From a virus: a DNA stretch of 21,119 nucleotides. The stretch is taken from positions 1 to 21,119 of the IMG/VR virus record IMGVR_UViG_3300027743_000098. One strand, 5' to 3'. A model generated the notes under the pieces. That model worked only from the letters and a program-made list of their open reading frames with translations, ran no database searches and was not told where the DNA came from. Position 1 is the stretch's first letter, and the number at the start of each line of letters is the position of its first letter. A program made the translations under genes and the position numbers. This document shows positions 14,511 through 21,119 of this stretch, piece after piece.

Positions 14511-14522
14511 CCCCGAGTGGGG
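14511..14522 (+). promoter_or_regulatory. Short hairpin abutting the capsid-gene ribosome site
   Basis: CCCC (14511-14514) and GGGG (14519-14522) pair around a GAGT loop, and the right arm runs straight into the GGAGGAG ribosome site of the capsid gene. It might modulate initiation or protect the message. With only four base pairs the structure is weak evidence. Confidence 0.25.
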
Positions 14523-14530
14523 AGGAGCCG

Positions 14531-15568
14531 ATGCCCAACATTACAACCAATGCTGCCTATCAGCAGATCTTCAGCATGGCCGTCGAAGAGCGGTCATCGA
14601 GCTACCAGGACCTTGTCTCCAATAACAACGCGCTGCTCTCGGTGCTGCGACGGAAAGGGCTCTGGAAGACCTATTCGGGTCCGCGCATTCGCGAAACCTT
14701 GCAAGTCGGAAAACAAGTCGCGCAGTGGTACTCCGGTTACGATCAGCTGCTCAACCCGGCGATCGATTTGTTCAACGATGCCTACTACGACCCGAAGATG
14801 GTCGTGGTGCCGATCATCCTCAGCATGCAAGAAATCCTTAATAATCAAGGGGATAGCCAGCTGATGGACGTCATGGACAATTACATGGAGGCCGCCGAGA
14901 AATCGCTCGAGGACACCATGGACGCAGGGTTGTTTTCTGACGGAACTGCAAACGGAGGTAAGCAGATCACCGGCCTCGCCGCCGCGATCCCGATCACCAC
15001 CACGTCGGGCGTTTACGGCGGCCTTGACCGCGCCACCGCCACGATCTGGCGCACCTCGACTTACGATGCCTCCGGCGGCGCCGGCTCGATCTCGCTCTCG
15101 ACGATCGGCACCCAGATCACCTCGACCACCATTCGCCCGATGCTCAACAAGATCATGACCGACCGCTCGCGCGGCCGCGACTACGCCGACCTGTTGATCA
15201 TGAGCCCGGAACACTACGCCGCCTACGACGCGGCGACGATCGCGATCCAGCGCCAGACCAACGAAACCTCGATGGGGAAATTGGGGTTTAGCGCTTTGGA
15301 ATATATCGGTGGCGGCAAACGCGCCGAGATCGTGCTCGATGGCGGCATCGGCTCCAACATGCCGGCGAATACGACGTTCGGCATCAACACCGACAGTCTG
15401 CGTTTGAGGTACCACCCCAATCGCAATTTCGATCGCGTGTTCGATGGCGAGGGCCAAATGCCGATCGACAAGGACGCCATCGCCCAATTCATCGGCTGGA
15501 TGGGCGAACTGACCATGACCAATCCGCTGTTCAATTGGCGGTTGTACGACTCCAACCCAGCGGCATAA
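14531..15568 (+). CDS. Major capsid protein (345 aa)
   Basis: This is the coat subunit of the icosahedral head, probably of HK97 fold. Support: it directly follows the scaffold gene, has a strong GGAGGAG ribosome site and an ordinary length for this class. Its features are familiar from podovirus-type coats: an N-terminal helix (ITTNAAYQQIFSMAVEERSS), VVVPIILSMQEILNN, a GKQITGLAAAIP then GGLDRATATIWR segment, DYADLLIMSPEHYAAYDAA, and a C-terminal IGWMGELTMTNPLFNWRLY. I see no N-terminal processing domain. The gene is followed by a gap with two hairpins rather than the usual stop/start overlap, so capsid output may be tuned separately from its neighbours. Confidence 0.85.
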   Translation: MPNITTNAAYQQIFSMAVEERSSSYQDLVSNNNALLSVLRRKGLWKTYSGPRIRETLQVGKQVAQWYSGYDQLLNPAIDLFNDAYYDPKMVVVPIILSMQEILNNQGDSQLMDVMDNYMEAAEKSLEDTMDAGLFSDGTANGGKQITGLAAAIPITTTSGVYGGLDRATATIWRTSTYDASGGAGSISLSTIGTQITSTTIRPMLNKIMTDRSRGRDYADLLIMSPEHYAAYDAATIAIQRQTNETSMGKLGFSALEYIGGGKRAEIVLDGGIGSNMPANTTFGINTDSLRLRYHPNRNFDRVFDGEGQMPIDKDAIAQFIGWMGELTMTNPLFNWRLYDSNPAA

Positions 15569-15574
15569 CCGTTC

Positions 15575-15610
15575 CCCGGTGGGGGTTTTCGAACCCCTTC
15601 CTCCGCCGGG
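15575..15610 (+). terminator. Hairpin with UUCG tetraloop after the capsid gene
   Basis: GGGGTT (15582-15587) and AACCCC (15592-15597) enclose a TTCG loop, an especially stable tetraloop sequence. Outer arms CCCGG (15575-15579) and CCGGG (15606-15610) can close a larger stem. No T-run follows, so a strong intrinsic terminator is unlikely; an attenuator or a 3'-stabilising hairpin for the capsid message fits better. Confidence 0.4.
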
Positions 15611-15616
15611 ACATAC

Positions 15617-15656
15617 CTGCGGCCGTCGCACGCCCTCCTACACGCGACGGCCGCAG
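15617..15656. repeat. Perfect 13-bp inverted repeat in the capsid downstream gap
   Basis: CTGCGGCCGTCGC (15617-15629) and GCGACGGCCGCAG (15644-15656) are perfect inverted arms around a 14-base loop that contains CCCTCCTA. There is no T-run, so simple termination is not indicated. It may stabilise or process the message or form a protein site. The loop is complementary to Shine-Dalgarno-like GGAGG, a coincidence or a regulatory contact. Confidence 0.5.
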
Positions 15657-15682
15657 CCCTGCTAACCTCGGAGAAACGAACC

Positions 15683-16408
15683 ATGCCTTTGCGCGAGCCT
15701 GACGATGTTGCGGTGGTGCTGTTTCGGCATCAGTCTTTTAAAAACGAAGACAAGTCCCGGGCCGAGGGACGCGAGGTCCACGACGACGTCGAGATGTGCG
15801 AGATCCGCTTCCCCGGCGCCAAGGACTGGAAAGCCTTCCCCGCCACGGCGCTCTCGACCCAGAAAATCATCGATCCCTACTCGGGCGCGGAAAAACAAAT
15901 CACCTACGCCGAGCGCTTCCGGCACCAGTACCAGCAGTTTAAGGCGCAGGCCGCGCAGACCAAGAGCGGCACGCCGCTCGACTTTGCGCCGTTCCTCACC
16001 GAGGCGCGCCGCGCCGAGTTGCGCGCGCAGAACGTCTACACGATCGAGCAGCTCGCCGCGATTGACGGCCAGGAACTGAAGAACCTCGGCCCGGGCGGAC
16101 GCGAGTACAAGAATAATGCCGAGGAATACCTGGCCGAGAGCAAGGCCGGCGCACCGAACCTGCAAATGGCGGCCGAGCTCGAGGCGCTGCGCGCGCGCAA
16201 TGCGGTGCTCGAGGAGGACGCCAAGATCAAGGCCGAGCGCGCCGCGGAGCAGCCCAAACCGCCGGCCGAGGCGGACTACGACGACATGACGATCGAGCAG
16301 CTGCGCGAGTACATCACGGCGCACACCGGCATTCCGCCGACCGGCTCGCTCAGTCACAAGTCGCTTAAGCATCTGGCCCAGGGGATCGTTAAAACGAAGG
16401 CTGCCTGA
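15683..16408 (+). CDS. Post-capsid structural-region protein with HhH-like motif (241 aa)
   Basis: The ATG has GGAG 9 bases upstream. The N-terminal half includes VVLFRHQSFKNEDKSRAEG and EMCEIRFPGAKDWKAFPA, suggesting a beta-rich fold. Near residues 118-150, NVYTIEQLAAIDGQELKNLG and the following GGREYKNNAEEYL resemble a helix-hairpin-helix element, often used to bind DNA backbone or protein partners. A charged helix follows (AELEALRARNAVLEEDAKI). The C-terminus (MTIEQLREYITAHTG, SLSHKSLKHLAQ) looks like a small SAP/LEM-like helical domain. A neck or head-completion function is inferred from position. Its TGA overlaps the next ATG (TGATG). Confidence 0.75.
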   Translation: MPLREPDDVAVVLFRHQSFKNEDKSRAEGREVHDDVEMCEIRFPGAKDWKAFPATALSTQKIIDPYSGAEKQITYAERFRHQYQQFKAQAAQTKSGTPLDFAPFLTEARRAELRAQNVYTIEQLAAIDGQELKNLGPGGREYKNNAEEYLAESKAGAPNLQMAAELEALRARNAVLEEDAKIKAERAAEQPKPPAEADYDDMTIEQLREYITAHTGIPPTGSLSHKSLKHLAQGIVKTKAA

Positions 16409-17151
16409 TGAGCCTGCTCACGGTGGTGCGCGATGTCTGCGCGGTGGTTGGCGTCGCGGCGCCGAGCTCCGTCTTCGCGGCGCTCGGCTCGAACCGCACC
16501 ATGTTCGAGATGCTCGCCTGCGCTAACGAGATGGCGCAGCGCATTGCGGCCGACACGCGCGACTGGACCATGTTGCGGGTGTCCATGACGCTAATCGGCG
16601 ACGGCGTCACCACCGCGTTCAACCTGCCCGCCAACTACCGGCGCATGCTGCTGAACAGCAATGTCTGGCTCTCGACCAGCACCCAGCAGCCGATGCGCTT
16701 TTTCTCCGATACCGACGAGTGGGTGCAGCGCCGCGCCGCGGGCGAGAACGACGCCTGGGGCGAGTGGACCATGTACGGCGGCCAGATCCATATCTGGCCG
16801 GCGATGAGCGCCAGTACCACGGCGCGGTTCATCTACCTCGACCGGAACCCGATTGCGTTGACCAGTGGCGGCTATGGCGAAGAATTCATGGCCGACACCG
16901 ACGTGTTCCGGCTCGACCAGCGCCTGCTCAAGCTCGGCATGATTTACGACTGGAAAATGAAAAAGGGGAGCCCCTACGCCGAGGACATGGGCACTTACTC
17001 CGACGCGATCGCGACGGCGATGGGCCACGACAAGCCGTCGCCGATCATCATCGGCCAGCGCGGATCGTCCTACGCGAAAGTCGCAATACCGACCCAGACC
17101 ATCACGGTCCCAATAAATCCTTACGGACCTAATTGGGGCGGCCCTCCATGA
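16408..17151 (+). CDS. Head-tail connector candidate, P22 gp4-like (247 aa)
   Basis: The start overlaps the previous stop as TGATG. The protein begins with a helical region (TVVRDVCAVVGV, MFEMLACANEMAQRIAADTR) followed by DWTMLRVSMTLIGDGVTTAF and NLPANYRRML, then a beta region with WTMYGGQIHIWPAM. This resembles tail-accessory or connector proteins of P22-like and T7-like podoviruses that sit under the portal and receive the tail stabilisation protein. Size and position between capsid and gp10-like genes fit. Residue-level assignment to gp4 is not proven by eye. It ends in an ATGA overlap with the next gene. Confidence 0.65.
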   Translation: MSLLTVVRDVCAVVGVAAPSSVFAALGSNRTMFEMLACANEMAQRIAADTRDWTMLRVSMTLIGDGVTTAFNLPANYRRMLLNSNVWLSTSTQQPMRFFSDTDEWVQRRAAGENDAWGEWTMYGGQIHIWPAMSASTTARFIYLDRNPIALTSGGYGEEFMADTDVFRLDQRLLKLGMIYDWKMKKGSPYAEDMGTYSDAIATAMGHDKPSPIIIGQRGSSYAKVAIPTQTITVPINPYGPNWGGPP

Positions 17152-18860
17152 GTGCCTACGCCGCCTTCCGCCGCCAGCCGGTGCCGCAGCAGTACGCGCA
17201 GAGCCTGCGCTCGATCAATATTCCGGCCCCGACCCGCGGCATTATCCAGTCCGAGAACGACGCCTTCATGCAGCCCGGCGGCGCCAACGTGCAGACCAAC
17301 TGGGCCAGCACTATGAAGGGGCTCAAGCTGCGCGGCGGCTGCGTGCGCTGGTGCGAACTGCCCGAGACGACGCCGGTCATTTCCGCATTCGAATACAGCG
17401 ACGGCAACGTGCAGAAGATGTACGCCGCCAACGCTACTAAACTCTACGACGTCACCACCAATACGCCGTCGATGATCAAGGACGGCCAGGGCAGCGGCAA
17501 CTATTTCGCCGCGCAGATGAACAACAATGCCGGCGACAATTACATGATTGTCGGCAACGACGCCGGCGATTTTCTGCTGCGCACGCACGATGGCGAAACG
17601 TTTTTCCTGCTCAGTGGCGTTATCGCCGCGGCGGGGGACGGCATTGCCAACATCACTTACGACCCGGCCAAATTGCCGACCGGCGTTCCGCAGGGGACCG
17701 GCCTCACCTACGCCTGGAAATACCGCAACCGGCTCTACTTCATCCAGGAAAGCAGCATGAATGCCTGGTACTTGCCGCTCGATGCGGTGGGCGGCGTGCT
17801 GCAGCCGATCTATCTGGCCGGCGCCGCCACCAAGGGCGGCAAGCTCTTGTTCGGCGCATCGTGGTCGATCGATGCCGGCGACGGCATTGACGACAAGTGC
17901 GTGTTCGTGACCGACTTAGGCGAGCTGCTGATCTTTACTGGCTCGAACCCCGGCGACGCCGCCAACTGGCGCCAGGAAGGCCGCTACCAGATCGGCGCGC
18001 CGCTCGGGATGAACGCCCACATGCTGCTCGGCGGAGATCTCTTAATTGCCACGGTCGACGGCATCGTGCCGGTCAGCCAGGCGATCCAGAAGGACAGCGG
18101 CCAGCTCAGCCTGGCGCTGCTCACCCACAACATCAAGCCGCTTTGGCGCGACGAGGTTAATGACAAGCGCGATTGGCCATGGACCATGAAGCGCTGGGAC
18201 GAGTACGGCGGCATCTTTGTCGCCACGCCCGGCGGCATAACGCCGAGCACGAAACACTGCCTTGTCGCCAACAACGAGACCGGCGCGTGGTGCATCTACA
18301 CTTGGGACGTCACCTGTCTGATCCGCATGCGCGCGGACATGTTTTTCGGGACGCAAAATGGCCTGATCATGCAGGCCGACCGCACCGGCTACGACGACGG
18401 CCTGCCCTATACGGCCACCCTGGTCGGCGGCTGGGAGACGTTTCAGTCCGGCGCCGCGCGCGTGACGTGGCACCAGGCCCGCGCCGTGTTCATGTCGCGA
18501 TTTGCCGAGCCGTTCCAGCCGCAGCTATCCGCCACCGTCGACTACCTCATCACCATTCCGCCGCCCCCGCCGCCCGGGCTCGACCCCGGCGTGCTCGATG
18601 TCTGGGACGAGGGTGTGTGGGGTCCGCCGGGTTCGGGCAACATCGTGCCGGTGCCGCCTGCTGACTTTGCCGCTTATGCACAGTGGGATCAGCCCGCCGC
18701 GGGCAGGGCCCCGATCCGCAACACCATGTGGGTGTCGATCGGGATGAGTGGCTTTGCCCACGCGCCGATCGTGCAGGTACAGGTCGCCCAGCAGGCGCGG
18801 CCCGACGTCGAACTGATCGCCATCGCCACCACGCAGGAAACCGGCGGCGTCAACGTCTAG
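17148..18860 (+). CDS. DNA-stabilisation/tail protein candidate, P22 gp10-like (570 aa)
   Basis: The ATG at 17148 overlaps the preceding stop and is preferred over a TTG at 17133. After a short leader, SINIPAPTRGIIQSENDAFM opens a region of many short beta strands with aromatic turns (EYSDGNVQKMYAANATKLYD, KYRNRLYFIQESSMNAWYLP, GGIFVATPGG). This suggests a beta-propeller-like body as in P22 gp10, which closes the portal channel and links connector to spike or needle. At 570 residues it is longer than P22 gp10. Part of the excess is a Pro-rich loop (IPPPPPPGLDPG) near residue 470 and a VWDEGVWGPPG element. A ribosome site and 9 bases separate it from the next gene. Confidence 0.65.
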   Translation: MSAYAAFRRQPVPQQYAQSLRSINIPAPTRGIIQSENDAFMQPGGANVQTNWASTMKGLKLRGGCVRWCELPETTPVISAFEYSDGNVQKMYAANATKLYDVTTNTPSMIKDGQGSGNYFAAQMNNNAGDNYMIVGNDAGDFLLRTHDGETFFLLSGVIAAAGDGIANITYDPAKLPTGVPQGTGLTYAWKYRNRLYFIQESSMNAWYLPLDAVGGVLQPIYLAGAATKGGKLLFGASWSIDAGDGIDDKCVFVTDLGELLIFTGSNPGDAANWRQEGRYQIGAPLGMNAHMLLGGDLLIATVDGIVPVSQAIQKDSGQLSLALLTHNIKPLWRDEVNDKRDWPWTMKRWDEYGGIFVATPGGITPSTKHCLVANNETGAWCIYTWDVTCLIRMRADMFFGTQNGLIMQADRTGYDDGLPYTATLVGGWETFQSGAARVTWHQARAVFMSRFAEPFQPQLSATVDYLITIPPPPPPGLDPGVLDVWDEGVWGPPGSGNIVPVPPADFAAYAQWDQPAAGRAPIRNTMWVSIGMSGFAHAPIVQVQVAQQARPDVELIAIATTQETGGVNV

Positions 18861-18869
18861 GAGAGCGAG

Positions 18870-19856
18870 ATGGCACTTGACACCTACGAGGCACAGCGAC
18901 AGCGCGATCAGATCGCGCGCGTCCTGCTGGCGCAGGCACTGGGTCTTTCCGAAGATGCGCTAAACGAGAGTAGCGCTCCGGGCGGCGCGAGCTTCCCCGC
19001 CCCCGACACCAACTGGACCGACCCGTCCGATCCGGCCGATTACAGCGCCACCGAGGCCGCGAATGTCAGCGACTCGACGAGTGCCGCAGCGGCGATCAAT
19101 GCGGCGAACAATGCCGCCGCGGGTCGTGACACCAGCAGCGCGCCGGCTAGTTCTGGCTATACATCAGGGGCGCTTGCCGCCCAGACCGGCATCACCGACC
19201 CGACCGGCTATTCGCCGGCCTCGACGTCGAACCCGACAACGACGGTGTCGTTCTCGCCGGATCCGGGTTACGACATTGCCGGCCCTGTCACCGGCCCGCT
19301 CGCCAACAGCAACATCGACGCGGCCACGGCGAATGTCGGGCCGATTGCGGGCGGTCTGTGGGGCGGCCCACTGGCTGGCTTCATGGCAGGCAACGTGACC
19401 CCCGGGTGGGGTGATATTGTTGGTGATCCCAACAGCGGCAACGTGATGGCAGGGTACGATGTGACTGGCCCAGGCTGGGGCACGCCTTCGCCTTCGACGG
19501 ATGTCACCGGGCCTGCCGTCACCGGGCCTGCCGTCACCGGACCTGCTGTGACGGGCCCCGGCTACGGCACGCCGGCGACCGGCACACCGGCCACCACCGG
19601 CAACGTTGCGACCGACGTCGGCGTCGGCATCGGGCTGGGCATTTCCGGCGGCTTCGGCGGCGCGACCGCCGACGGCACGTCTGGCGGCATGGGCGCAGAC
19701 GTTGGCGGTCCCGGCGTCGGGGGCTCGAGCACCGGCATTTCGGGCGGGCCGGGCGGCACCGGCGAGGGCGGCGCCAACACTGGCGAGGGCGGTACCGGCG
19801 TCTCGGGTGGCTTTGGTGGTGGCAGCGATGGCGCCGGCGGAGACGGCGGCAAATGA
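18870..19856 (+). CDS. Low-complexity Gly/Thr/Pro-rich virion-region protein (328 aa)
   Basis: A GGAGAGCGAG ribosome site precedes the ATG. Residues 1-30 form a helix (QRDQIARVLLAQALGL), followed by WTDPSDPADYSATEA. The rest is low complexity: Ala/Thr/Ser-rich, then a run of VTGPA repeats near residues 211-231, then a Gly-rich C-terminus ending GDGGK. The next gene has the same helix, DPSDPA element and GDGGK end, so the two are paralogues. The protein is expected to be largely disordered. The role is unknown; the context suggests an internal or tail-associated virion protein. Confidence 0.75.
   Translation: MALDTYEAQRQRDQIARVLLAQALGLSEDALNESSAPGGASFPAPDTNWTDPSDPADYSATEAANVSDSTSAAAAINAANNAAAGRDTSSAPASSGYTSGALAAQTGITDPTGYSPASTSNPTTTVSFSPDPGYDIAGPVTGPLANSNIDAATANVGPIAGGLWGGPLAGFMAGNVTPGWGDIVGDPNSGNVMAGYDVTGPGWGTPSPSTDVTGPAVTGPAVTGPAVTGPGYGTPATGTPATTGNVATDVGVGIGLGISGGFGGATADGTSGGMGADVGGPGVGGSSTGISGGPGGTGEGGANTGEGGTGVSGGFGGGSDGAGGDGGK
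19503..19562 (+). repeat. Tandem 15-bp repeats coding VTGPA
   Basis: Four in-frame 15-base units occupy 19503-19562. The first two are identical (GTCACCGGGCCTGCC), the third has two changes and the fourth is degenerate, giving VTGPA three times and then VTGPG. Related DVTGP and GPVTGP strings occur nearby in the same protein. Identical units suggest recent slippage or duplication; in-frame unit length preserves the product. Confidence 0.8.
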
Positions 19857-20599
19857 CGTTCCCGGGCTCAGCCAACTTCGGCGGCATGTCCGAGGCGCAG
19901 CGCAACGCCATCGTGCAGGCGTTGCTGGCGCAGGCGCAGGGCGGCGCGCCTGCTGCGCCCGCGTTCGCACAAAGCAGTCCGTTTGTTCAGCCGATGGACA
20001 TCGTCGACCCATCCGATCCGGCCTCATACGACAGTTCCATAACCGAGGCTGTCAATGACTTCGGACTACCGACCACGCAGCTCAACCCCGGCGACCTGAT
20101 CGATCCTGGCGACCTTATGTCACCACCAAGCACGCTAGAGGCGCCCGCGCCGCAGCAGCAAATGGAGGGGCTACCCGAGCCCGATCCTGGTGATCCTGAC
20201 AATATCGGAACGCTGGAGGCGCCGAGCCCATCGCAGCAAGTCGTGGATGCACTCGAGACACAGTCTGATCTCGCCGATCAAGCCGCCAACACCGCCCCCT
20301 CCGTGAACGACACTTTCGGCGGCCTGGCGATCGCCAACGACATCACGGGATCGCTCGCCGACATGAACGCGGCCGTGAATGACGCAATGGCGGGCTACAC
20401 CAGTGACCCGGGTGGCTTCGGTGGGGCTCCCGGCGGCTTTGGTACCGGCACCGGGTTCTCGTCTGCCGATGCCGCCAACGCCGCGGTCGGTGCGGCGCTT
20501 GGCGCCGCGATTGATGCGGCCAGCGACAGCAGCGGCGAGGCCGGAACCGGCGAAGGCGGCGGGAGTAGCGGCGGCGGCGGGGGAGACGGCGGCAAATGA
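19853..20599 (+). CDS. Low-complexity virion-region protein, paralogue of the preceding gene (248 aa)
   Basis: The start overlaps the previous stop as ATGA. The N-terminal helix EAQRNAIVQALLAQAQG, the DPSDPASYDSSITEA element and the Gly-rich end GGGGGDGGK all match the preceding protein, while the middle is Pro/Asp/Gln-rich (PGDLIDPGDLMSPPS, TLEAPAPQQQM and a second TLEAPSPSQQ). The last 19 bases across stop and next start (GGAGACGGCGGCAAATGAC) are identical in both genes, supporting tandem duplication. Function unknown. Confidence 0.75.
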   Translation: MTFPGSANFGGMSEAQRNAIVQALLAQAQGGAPAAPAFAQSSPFVQPMDIVDPSDPASYDSSITEAVNDFGLPTTQLNPGDLIDPGDLMSPPSTLEAPAPQQQMEGLPEPDPGDPDNIGTLEAPSPSQQVVDALETQSDLADQAANTAPSVNDTFGGLAIANDITGSLADMNAAVNDAMAGYTSDPGGFGGAPGGFGTGTGFSSADAANAAVGAALGAAIDAASDSSGEAGTGEGGGSSGGGGGDGGK

Positions 20600-21069
20600 C
20601 CTTGCGGTACGTCTACGGGCAGGACCGGGCGGTGGCGCACTTTGTGGCGCAGCTGATCCCGCACGTCGACCGCGGCTTCCCCTCCGACGCCAAGGCGATC
20701 GGCATCACGAACGCCAATAACGAGCCCTTGGCCGGCATCGTGTTCTATTTCTGGAACCAGAAGGCCGGGACCACCGAGGTCGCGATCGCCGGGCGCACCG
20801 GCACGCGCTGGTTTTCACGTGAAACCATCTTCCGGCTCTACGACTACGCCTTCACCACCCGCGCCTGCCAGATGGTGATCGTGCGCGCGCGGGCAGACAA
20901 TCGCAGCCTGCTGCGCCAGCTCGATACGTTCGGCTACTCGTTCGCGCCGATTGCGCGGCTTTACGGCCGCAATGACGACGGCGTGATCTGCACCTACACG
21001 GCCGAGCAGTGGAACGAAAGCCGCTTCAACCGGCCGCCGCCGCAACCCCAACAAGAGAAAGCCGCCTGA
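20596..21069 (+). CDS. GNAT-like acetyltransferase of phage structural modules (157 aa)
   Basis: It starts in an ATGA overlap with the previous gene. The layout fits the GNAT fold: an N-terminal strand-helix part, AIGITNANNEPLAGIVFYFW as the central hairpin, TEVAIAGRTG and a helix, then MVIVRARADNRSLLRQLDTFGYSF, whose N..S..LL..LGY-type pattern is the usual C-terminal GNAT helix with an aromatic end, followed by ARLYGRNDDGVICTYTAEQW. The acetyl-CoA-binding Q/RxxGxG/A motif is not clear by eye, so enzyme activity is uncertain. GNAT-like proteins of this type recur among phage tail and virion genes; substrate unknown. The TGA overlaps the next ATG (TGATG). Confidence 0.7.
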   Translation: MTLRYVYGQDRAVAHFVAQLIPHVDRGFPSDAKAIGITNANNEPLAGIVFYFWNQKAGTTEVAIAGRTGTRWFSRETIFRLYDYAFTTRACQMVIVRARADNRSLLRQLDTFGYSFAPIARLYGRNDDGVICTYTAEQWNESRFNRPPPQPQQEKAA

Positions 21070-21119
21070 TGGCATACCCCCAGCAGATCCCGCCGCAGGG
21101 CGTCCCATCGAGGGCCGAT
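21069..21119 (+). CDS. Start of a further gene, cut by the window end
   Basis: An ATG at 21069 overlaps the previous TGA as TGATG and opens MAYPQQIPPQGVPSRAD, 17 codons with no stop before the window ends. The coupling pattern matches the rest of the block, so the gene is probably real. Too little is visible to name it. Confidence 0.55.
   Translation, partial: MAYPQQIPPQGVPSRAD

Noticed and set aside
14594-15631. 345-codon minus-strand frame opposite the capsid gene
   Set aside because: It is antisense to a strongly supported capsid gene, with Arg/Gly/Val/His bias typical of shadow frames.
15575-15656. Classical rho-independent terminators after the capsid gene
   Set aside because: Both hairpins are strong but lack the following T-run, so full termination is not claimed.
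19503-19562. Short repeats as a CRISPR array
   Set aside because: The units are directly adjacent, 15 bases long, in frame and code for VTGPA, with no spacers.

Overview
The window is a block of tailed-phage DNA, from a phage genome or an intact stretch of prophage. DNA packaging, portal, fibre/spike, scaffold, capsid and tail-completion genes follow one another on the + strand. Most junctions are ATGA or TGATG stop/start overlaps. The set looks podovirus-like: a large portal with a helical C-terminus, a P22 gp4-like connector candidate, a P22 gp10-like stabilisation-protein candidate and a beta-helix tailspike, with no tape-measure or sheath gene seen. The high GC content, codon use and protein style suggest a GC-rich proteobacterial host, perhaps an alphaproteobacterium of the Rhizobiales; that host call is inference only. 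No integrase, replication or lysis gene is visible, so phage and prophage cannot be told apart.

Layout. Positions 2-364 hold the 3' end of a coiled-coil gene. Positions 368-977 hold three small leftward genes, one a Cys-rich CxxC protein. Positions 978-1083 are a divergent promoter region with a perfect palindrome, facing a small HTH regulator (1084-1341). Next come a small helical gene, a probable small terminase subunit, the large terminase (1836-3206) and the portal (3206-5515). Five very small overlapping genes follow (5512-6458), two of them single-TM microproteins of 33 and 30 residues, then an unassigned 492-residue protein.

From 7952 to 12849 there is an adhesion cassette: two proteins with IPT/TIG folds, a fibre with cadherin-like, Fn3-like and lectin-like parts, and a beta-helix tailspike. 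It sits between the portal and the scaffold/capsid genes, an unusual place, and its distal part is AT-richer. The gap inside it (9712-9901) holds a hairpin with the geometry of a tRNA acceptor plus T arm. From 12853 the order is a small conserved phage protein, scaffold, major capsid protein, a gap with two strong hairpins, a HhH-like protein, the connector candidate, the gp10-like candidate, two low-complexity paralogues, a GNAT-like protein and the start of one more gene.

The terminase and portal would fill a procapsid built from the scaffold and capsid proteins, the connector and stabilisation proteins would close the neck, and the fibre and spike would bind the host. The most unusual signals are the tRNA-like minihelix, a short N-terminal motif shared by four otherwise unrelated small proteins in two distant clusters, the microprotein cluster, and the divergent switch with a possibly leaderless regulator message.
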